A stretch of DNA of 29,008 nt from NCBI RefSeq assembly GCF_000003605.2, contig NW_003137830.1:379147-408154 (forward strand), given 5' to 3'. The translations under genes and the position numbers were made by a program. The number at the start of each line of letters is the position of its first letter. Within the stretch, counting starts at the first letter, position 1. Below, piece after piece: positions 9,662-19,400 of this stretch. Origin of the DNA: Saccoglossus kowalevskii. Lineage: Eukaryota; Hemichordata; Enteropneusta; Harrimaniidae. Under the pieces are notes generated by a model. It did no database searches and had not been told where the DNA came from. It saw only the letters and a program-made list of their open reading frames with translations.

Positions 9662-12600
9662 CACTAATTATATATTCATCACGCCATATACGCCTATCCT
9701 CTAACTCACATTAATTTGCTGCTTTACTCGGAGTTTTAGAAAACGTACGTCTGGCGCGTAAAAAAAACATGGCCGTGCAAATTTTGGAAGCGTTCGAATA
9801 TGATGAAACACTTTCAACGCGCTTTTCATATTAAAACAACGGGGTATGACAGATCTCCAACTGACCAATAGGTGATTGCCATATGGAACAAGTACAATAT
9901 GGAATATTCGCCGTAAAACCCAGATGCTCGCTGCTGTGCGATCACTCTTTATCATGTATCGCAGAGCTGCATTTCTGTCGCAATTTTAAGTTAGTGCATG
10001 GCGGGCGAACTAACTTTTCCAACGATAACACATTATAAACCATTGAAGCACTGCAGATAACGATGCGTTGTTAACAACTAACTCAGTAACTAACTATTGT
10101 TTGTGCTGCCGAAGACAGGATGTGAAAACTTGAGAATAGGCTCGATCAAGCGAACTTTCCAATACATGAAAACGGTGTGTTTATTTCTGTATTTCATGTC
10201 ATCGTCGCAGTCTCATAATATATTTGTTTTAAACCGGCACATAAACATTACACAATGTCAGCATTTCACACTAAAATAATGAAAATGTGGTTATATGGTG
10301 TTTTCTACGAGTAACATCTTTCTCGTATGAGATATGGCTGGTACGTGGTGTGTTATACCCCGTCTCTATTATCCGTTAGCGGCATATCATAGCGCGCGCA
10401 GTCGTAGAGATAAAGCGCAATCGTTCTTCGTCGTTGATGGCGCTGTTAAATATTCTGTATGCAGCTCTTCATTGTAGCGGCTCCAACGATTTCTCTGTTC
10501 ACGCGATACGTGTAAAATGTGAAAGCGCTTGTTTTGACAGATGTACTAACTGGCGAATTTCAGTTTATTTTACTATGAAACGTTCACATCATTTAGCTAA
10601 CGGTCGTACAAATAACAATATTTCATTCCAAATGTGATGGGTTGTAATTGAGTAGGATTGAAGCATAGGTCAATTATCGGTAAGTAAATACAAACCAAAA
10701 AAACTCATCGAATAATGATTTACGTTGGAAATAATCAACCTTCAAACAATCAAAGTTGATCGCGAAACGAATGAACATGCATATGTAACATAAGATGCAT
10801 GATGTATGTGTGGATTCTTAATGTGATTGGTCGAGGCCAGCATGTCTGAGGTACATGTGGAACCGCACGGACACACGGTAAAACGGACGGAGTTAAACAA
10901 TGAAGAAAGTAAAATCATTCCTGTTATATGTCGGTAAATATAGATATATATTGATATCAAATTGAGCGAAGAATTATTACACCTCAAACAAAGGAGTATG
11001 TTACGTGAATTATATACCTAGCCATGATTCCCAATATTCACCACTCCCCTTGGCCGCGATCACCTTTCCCCTATTTAAATGAACTTGTATAGTTCCATTG
11101 TGATTCAATCCTAATACAATAGTGCATGCAAGCATTTCGTTAGACCTGTGAGAAATGTTTGAGCAGCACGTAGCAGCTTCCCCCAAAACTGGGTAACTGA
11201 GTTGAATGAAGTCGATTGGTGTTTCAGATGTATTAGTAATCAGTGGCGGAATAAGGTAGGTAGTCCGGTCATTTCAAGGTACAGATTAGACGTACATACA
11301 GTCACTTGAATACGGGTTACCCGACTTTCGCGGTAACTCGGCTTCCGCCATTTACACTCCCACAACATTTTATTTCATTGAGAAAACAACAAATAAACGA
11401 GGGACTGTATGCAAGTGTAGGTACAGATAGTTGTATGAGGGGATTAAATTATCAACTTACACCTAACCAGTGTACTTCCACTTTTCGTTGTTTATGTCTC
11501 ACATTTGTTGTGCGATAGTGACTAAATCATGACCATGACATTAAAACTATGGCGACTGTCGACGACGTCAGCTTTCTGCCGCACTGTGAAAGGCTTTCTT
11601 CCATGCCTTTGTAATTGAACCGGGTCAAGTTGTATAAGTAAAAGTGGCTAATGACCCTCGGGCCTTTCGGTCCATTAATTTTGAATTCATAGAGTATTAT
11701 ATGTTACGTGGAATGTTTTTTTCAGCAGAATACAATTTTATGTATCAATAAGCATTTCGTTTGGTATGCCAATTTGAATACATAGTTTGATTGGAACAGA
11801 AACCCCATTGAAAAAAAATAACACACTCAACATTAAAGGTTATACGTAACGTTACTTTGTGTGAAGTTGAGAAGTGTTATTCTAGTTCGGCTTAACTAAA
11901 GAACACATCGCTGACTTGATATATATGTTCGTATGATAAATTGCAAACAATTCAAGGACTTGAACATTTCACTGTTTAGTATGTTAATGTGAGAAAATGT
12001 CACGCTCGCACATACGTAAACATGGATATGCATAACATATAATTATACATCTGTCACCGTAACGCCATAAGTTACAGCGTGCCGTAATTTTGTGGTATTT
12101 TACGGGGTATTTTCATACTACCATATTAGGAAATGCGAATTCCAAATATGGAATGATTACGTAAGCGTTCTCTAATAATACAAACAAACATGGCTGCCAC
12201 CATTTAGTACGTCTACCTGTAAACATCATAATGAAGAATCCGCGAAAATAAGATTTAAAGTAAAACATGAACATTTTATAGACATTTAGAGAATAATAAT
12301 GTGACATAACGCTTAGTTCGGGAAAAACCTAATTCTACATGGCATACTACAAATTCATTATCGATGTTTATTCATCTATGTAGAATTAGTTGTCATTTTA
12401 CACGTTTTCAAAATCAACGCGCAAGCATTATCAAAAAATCTTAATCCAACAAGGATTTATTTTTGCTAGCACGACGTTGATTAATAGTGTCTTCAATGTC
12501 GTCGTGTAATAACATAACGGAATGCCAACTATCAGAAACAATAATTTCAAGCAGTCTTGAATGAAAATTTTCCCATCTAGCTATTTTAATTAAATATGAG

Positions 12601-13178
12601 TCATAAGCTAGTTAGTGCAGCTTGCGTTGGTAGTGTCAGACATGGTTCTATCTCGCTGGCACAATTGGGCATAAAAAGCAATAAAGTATAGTAGGTCGCG
12701 ATGGGAAAAAATATAACAAAGGCCGGTACTAAACATAGGCGCTCGGACAAAGGAGATGACACAGGAGTAACACTGACTCAGAGGACAAATACGCCACTGA
12801 CCGGACAAAGACTAAGTAGACCAAGACGTGTAGTCAGGAACACAACAAACACAAGTCGAGTAAAATGCACGGAGCCATACCTAAGCAAGTTTTTGTTACG
12901 AAGACTGTACCCACCCGTTGGTGTGGGTGTGCTTACATCAACCACACAAGTAATATTATTCCTAATCTGAGTTTGGCTCAATTTGACTTTTATTATTTTC
13001 TCTGCCCTTGAATTTGACTGGGCTTAGTGTGAATAAAACGTTTTGGATGCGATCATTACTATCATGTTGTAGATTACCTAAATATGAAGGTACTTTCATT
13101 CATGTGTTTTTTCCTAAACAGTGGCCGAGTATACGCTACATTTCTCGCAGATATCCAAGTATAAGTTTATCCCGAACA

Positions 13179-13439
13179 ATGGCTGACTCTACTGAAAGCA
13201 TGGACTACAAATTCGCCAACAAGTACCACGATGCATGGAGTTGCCAGGGTCGCAGAAAACAGTCGGTTAAGTGTACGCGTGATTTGGATTATCATTGTGT
13301 TGGCATGTATTGGGGTTTGTGTGTGGCAAATCTCTTTACGATTTATCAACTATATGGAGTATAACACCAATACAGAAATTTCAATCAATTATCCAGGCCG
13401 GTTGGAGTTCCCAGCAGTCACATTTTGCAATTTTAACAG
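13179..13439 (+). CDS. Gene B exon 1: N terminus and TM1, with frame break
   Basis: The donor GTAAGT starts at 13440 and the exon leaves in phase 2. In the frame of the ATG at 13179 (A at -3, G at +4) it reads MADSTESMDYKFAN. In the next frame it reads STTMHGVARVAEN and onward through TM1. Dropping one A of the AA at 13221-13222 joins them as FANSTTMHGV. This has exactly the spacing of ASIC1 FASSSTLHG. Without the correction the only in-frame start is the ATG at 13231, which leaves almost no cytosolic N terminus. Confidence 0.75.
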
Positions 13440-16400
13440 GTAAGTATTATATGGTGTAAATTTCGCCGCACCCGCCCTGACGCATATCATCTAATGTTCT
13501 AAAAAATACCCCATCTGACAACTGAGTTGTATTCAACTTGCTCGCCTCGTATAATTACCCCCAGCATGTACCCTCAAATTACGCTTATTTTAGACCACAC
13601 TGTTTGTCGTGAATACGTTTATAACGGTGATAAATAACACGTACGCATTTTGTTATTATTATGAAGTTTTGTAAAAAAAAAAAAAAAATGCCCATATGAA
13701 CACCTACTGTCATTTTAATTGGGGATTGCTGTAGTGTAAAACTTAAACTATTTTGACACATGGAACCATCTAAATGCTGCCGGAGATTCTGTGTGCAATA
13801 CTGCTGTATGGTGTGAATTGGCTAAATCAATGTGTGCATCAGAGTCTTGGTGTTCCCAGCAGTGACATTTGGAGCGGCCATAGATGTGGATTCAATGCCA
13901 AGGGCACTGGTGAATGTTGACGATATACCCTGTATATATCCAATCTAGCATTAGGGGGATTCATTGTTTAGAGGATAAAGAATTCCGCATGGCCCATTAT
14001 TGCGTGACGACATGCCAAGGAGATTGATCACACAACTATACAGCATTCTCAACCTGAATGAATCATTGGGATTGTTAATCCATACAAATGTAGGTAAACA
14101 CTGAATGTTGACAAGTCGCACGAACACGCAAACTTGTTCGTTTACAAATCACTCAAGCTTCTAATAACAGAGCTGCACGTGGTACCAATCGACCACTGAA
14201 AACGTGGCGTTTTAATTAGAGGCAGTACACACTATTATAATGCGCGTAAACATTGAAATTATGATGAGTCACACACACACAGTTACTCAGGTCTCGTTCG
14301 TATCTGCGTTCATTGACCTCGAGCCTCGAGGGCTGCACGTGGTATCGCGAATTCAGCGTTTAAACAATTGGCAACCAATTATTATAGCATATTCATACGG
14401 TGTTATATAAATATATCAGAAAACACATCGGGACAATGTTAAAGATCGTGTCACATTTATGATCCGGAATGACAGAATAATCAATTTTGATGATTTATAA
14501 GCTGAATAATAGCGAGCGCATATGAAGTTTGAATATGATCGGTTCAGGCATGCCCAAGATATAGATAAAAAATATAAGTCGCAATTTTCGGAATTTGCAG
14601 ACGGCAAAAATATATTAGTACTATTCCATATCTACAGAACAGCGTAGTTTTTCGTCCATATTGCATCTTCAATAATTCATTCGTCGTTTTTTTATAGGTA
14701 TACTTATTCACTTCTTAACAAATATGTGAACAATAGCTGGAACATTTTACTGTATCTCCAGTTAGCTAACACCCAACAACCCGTCTATCACACTGAAATG
14801 CTGCAACATTATGGAATTACACTAGAGCTACTACAAAGAGATTTGGAACGTAAATTCCCGGATGGACTTGACGTGGAAAACTTTACCAGAGCCATTGGCT
14901 GGCAGTTAAACGACTTTACATTACCATTGTGTCAGTGGAGAGGACATAAATGTTTTCCACAGGTGTGGTATACAGTCAATAATAATAATATAACTTAAGC
15001 GAAGCTAATTAAGTGTAGGAAACATCACGGGACAGAGAGTCCGTCCAACTGCCTTTAAGTTTGCAATGGGGAATCATGACCAGTAACACCATGGCTTGTC
15101 TCTCATCAATGCAAGAATTCACCAGCTGCAACGCCGTCGCCGATTGGCTACTCGCTTTGTTAATCAATTTGTCGGTGTACAGTTTGTTATGTTGCTATTT
15201 CTATTTCATTGAATTTATGTTAATTTCACTTAATTAAACACTCATGTATATAGTGGTGCATTTTAATTGAATATCATTATATTTAAATTAAATTGACTTT
15301 AATATAATTCAACTTAATTCAGCTTCTTAATGATATACGTAAAGGTGCGCGCGTGTGGTTCGTGTGTCTACCAATGCTATTTCAAGACCCACAAATCGGA
15401 TTTCAATCAAATTTCGTACACATATTATCTTGGATAGTGCTCAAACCTGATTAGTTTTTTATTTCAATCCGCTATGATGTATAATAATTACCTAGTTTCA
15501 CTTGCGTCTCAATGCTGCCCATTAGATTTCAATGAAATTTTGTGCGTAGGTGTTCTCGGATAATCAACCGATCTGATTATTTTAGAGTTAAAATACATGC
15601 ATAATAATTAGCCAATTCACACAAATTTAAATATAATTCTCTTGATTTGCTTCAATACCATGGATCACGTTGATTTCACATTTTGCATTTCAAGCTTGTA
15701 TTGGTCACCAGGCTTCTTTGTTATTTTTCTTTAAATTAATTGTAAACCTTCCCTATATCGTCTTCATATGCTTCACATACCCTCAACTCAAAGGATATCT
15801 TTCAAAAATGTGAGTGAAAACACTGTGTAAAAAAACGTTACATATGATACTACATTACTTACATTTTTTTTTTATTTTTTAGAATTTTACTCATACATTT
15901 ACACGATTTGGAAACTGCTATACGTTCAATGGTGGAGATGAATATATAGATCAAAGAATCCCAGGGGCTGGACATGGTTTGTCAGTAGTACTGAATATAC
16001 AACAGGTTTGTATGTTGTTTAGGTTGTCGGCTCAACATGTTATTATGTGTATGTTGTTCACCGCCCAAGCACGGTTCATCCTACAACCACAGCGAGTACC
16101 AACACCTATTCAATCGTCAGTCTGTTTGTCAATAATGTAATATGGAATTAAATTTCTTCTCCTTCTTGTCAACTTGAACAGTTTGTTGGGAATAAGATTA
16201 CGTAAATTTGGTGGTAAGATCTAGAAACCAAGGGCCACATATTATACAGCATATACTATATTCTTATACAGCATTCACTTTTCCTGCCATGCTTTGGATT
16301 CTGTGTCCGTACTGATTATACGATTGTGTCCCTACCATCCTATGCCCGTACTGGTTACAGATTATAACCAATTACACATCCAATACAATCTGCACCCTAC

Positions 16401-19400
16401 GATATGTGCCGGTAATNNNNNNNNNNNNNNNNNNNNNNNNNNNNNNNNNNNNNNNNNNNNNNNNNNNNNNNNNNNNNNNNNNNNNNNNNNNNNNNNNNNN
16501 NNNNNNNNNNNNNNNNNNNNNNNNNNNNNNNNNNNNNNNNNNNNNNNNNNNNNNNNNNNNNNNNNNNNNNNNNNNNNNNNNNNNNNNNNNNNNNNNNNNN
16601 NNNNNNNNNNNNNNNNNNNNNNNNNNNNNNNNNNNNNNNNNNNNNNNNNNNNNNNNNNNNNNNNNNNNNNNNNNNNNNNNNNNNNNNNNNNNNNNNNNNN
16701 NNNNNNNNNNNNNNNNNNNNNNNNNNNNNNNNNNNNNNNNNNNNNNNNNNNNNNNNNNNNNNNNNNNNNNNNNNNNNNNNNNNNNNNNNNNNNNNNNNNN
16801 NNNNNNNNNNNNNNNNNNNNNNNNNNNNNNNNNNNNNNNNNNNNNNNNNNNNNNNNNNNNNNNNNNNNNNNNNNNNNNNNNNNNNNNNNNNNNNNNNNNN
16901 NNNNNNNNNNNNNNNNNNNNNNNNNNNNNNNNNNNNNNNNNNNNNNNNNNNNNNNNNNNNNNNNNNNNNNNNNNNNNNNNNNNNNNNNNNNNNNNNNNNN
17001 NNNNNNNNNNNNNNNNNNNNNNNNNNNNNNNNNNNNNNNNNNNNNNNNNNNNNNNNNNNNNNNNNNNNNNNNNNNNNNNNNNNNNNNNNNNNNNNNNNNN
17101 NNNNNNNNNNNNNNNNNNNNNNNNNNNNNNNNNNNNNNNNNNNNNNNNNNNNNNNNNNNNNNNNNNNNNNNNNNNNNNNNNNNNNNNNNNNNNNNNNNNN
17201 NNNNNNNNNNNNNNNNNNNNNNNNNNNNNNNNNNNNNNNNNNNNNNNNNNNNNNNNNNNNNNNNNNNNNNNNNNNNNNNNNNNNNNNNNNNNNNNNNNNN
17301 NNNNNNNNNNNNNNNNNNNNNNNNNNNNNNNNNNNNNNNNAGGTACATACACAGTTAGGCATTATACACAGTTAGGTACATACACAGTTAGGCATTATAC
17401 ACAGTTAGGTACATACACAGTTAGGCATTATAAACAGTTAGGTACATAAACAGTTAGGCATTATACACAGTTAGGTACATACACAGTTAGGCATTATACA
17501 CAGTTAGGTACATACACAGTTAGGAATTATACACAGTTAGGTACATACACAGTTAGGCATTATAAACAGTTAGGTACATAAACAGTTAGGCATTATACAC
17601 GTGAATTCTAAATATACATGATCAATATTTTCATTTTAAAAGTTCCGATTTGTGTCTAACTGCAATTATAGTTTGTGATCAATTTAACAAATTAGAGTGA
17701 ATATACAGAGAGTCTTTACGGTAATATCGAAGCAGGAATCAAATTCTTGGTACATCCGAAAGAGGAACCTCCACAAATAGGGTCACAGGGATATGCATTA
17801 CAGCCAGGAACCCGGGCATTTGCAGATATTAGACAAGTCAGGGTGAGTTCAAATCTGAATCAAAATAAGATGTATTGTACGAGTAATTTATGTCGTCTCT
17901 ACCTGCGCTGGTTTCCCGCTCATATTTTTCTGACCAACTCTTTTGAGAGTCCATGCTCACCGGGATCGTAAATTAGTAAATCTCAGAACGTTTTAATTCC
18001 ACTGCACTGTACTATCATATATACAAGTTTCGAGTTCCCTGATTTCCAAAAAAAAATGGCATTTTACTAAAAATCCACAATAGATTTTATTTTAATCAGA
18101 CAGAGTGAATATTATTGCAACGAAAGAAAGAGTGTGCATTATATTCTAGTTCACAAAACTATCTACTGACTACTTTTTCGATATCGTTTATTTTTAGTTC
18201 CTTTCGAACAAATTCCCACTCCATACGAATTAATTAGTATACGAAGTATTTGATTTAAAAAATGGACAGATTATTATGTCACTGTCTGAGTATTTCTGAT
18301 AATATAAATTGCATTGTGATGTCATACTAGGTTCACTATTAATATCGATGACACAATAAACTTATACTGTCTGTCTAGCCTAGTCTGAAAACAATTAATT
18401 ATTTACCCAAGATGAAAACTACACCACGTGAACATACGTCAAGAACTTTTCACATAATAATGACTTTTGACCCAGATATCCCATAAAATGAATATATCAG
18501 ATCAATTGGTTGTACAGTTTGTGAGAAATATTTTGTTTTCAATGTGTCGAATCAATGTGTCCAGTATTTATTTTGTTTAGTAAAAATAATGCAAAGAATT
18601 GACACACTTTCCAGTGATGCTATAATAAACATAGTACCCCATAGTATGAGAAGTAGTACACGTGTGGATTTTATTAAATACAAAATGGTCGCCGAAACAC
18701 GTGGAGATTTTTTGTAGCAAGTAATATAAATACAATACACTGATTGGTCAAATTAGCTCCTGAAAAATTAGAATTCACAACCATATAATAAACAGACGAT
18801 ATTTCAAACATTTAAGGTATTTAAGAAACGTTTTGGGTGGAGATTTGTTTTAGTTGTATTCAACTCCAGATGGCAGCCAGACCAATATTCACAATATTTC
18901 AATGTAGATTATATCTATTCATTCACACATTGCTATATTTATTTTGTTTCAAATTTAGTATATTTCCTTAGAACCACCATGGGGTCAGTGTGACAACAAT
19001 GCAGCTCTCGACTATTTTACTTCCTACAGTCTTTCTGGTTGTTCATTGGAGTATTTGAAAAATCTTATTTACAAGGATTGTGGATGCCGCCCTCTATTTA
19101 TACCGGGCAATGAACCAGTCTGCTCTCTGAACCAGAGTTCAACATGTGTTCAACAAATATCCGGTAAGACGGCAACTAAAAATATGTACATTTCATTGGT
19201 CGTCACCGTCTATGTTTTTCTTAATGAAACATTTACTTGTATTTAAGGTAGAGATGCAGGTTCGTGGGCACTTGGGAGTGAAATCGTTTTTTTTGTGTTT
19301 TTTTTTTGCTTTTTATCATCCAAACAGTCTTGGCTATAGACTGTTAAAATTTTGTAGAATTTTGAATAGTGGAACATACTCAAAAGACGATTTTAAAATA

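Larger units (their letters stand above)
6534..13178. other. Intergenic region, about 6.6 kb, no recognisable gene
   Basis: Lies between the divergent 5' ends of the glycosyltransferase (-) and gene B (+). All open frames are short and lack family features. CpG-rich patches occur around 9443-9661, continuing weakly to about 9800, and around 10370-10570. Promoters of both flanking genes should lie here, but no clear TATA box was identified. No tRNA-like internal box was seen. Confidence 0.7.

Noticed and set aside
11650-11682. GC-rich quasi-palindrome GACCCTCGGGCCTTTCGGTCC
   Set aside because: Pairing is imperfect and no element boundary or RNA context could be seen.
12701-12970. 89-residue frame upstream of gene B, considered as a 5' exon
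   Set aside because: Basic low-complexity translation with no donor that joins in frame to exon 1 and no channel similarity.
13008-13364. 118-residue frame overlapping gene B exon 1
   Set aside because: Upstream of 13179 it has no family features, and past 13222 it runs out of frame with TM1. Only its MADSTES...FAN part is likely real.
16294-17449. Long open frames across the N gap, some ending in a repeated GTYTVRHYTQL peptide
   Set aside because: They are mostly unknown bases. The visible part is only the translated 33-bp satellite.
17341-17600. CRISPR-like regular repeat
   Set aside because: Units are directly adjacent with no unique spacers, and the context is an animal intron.
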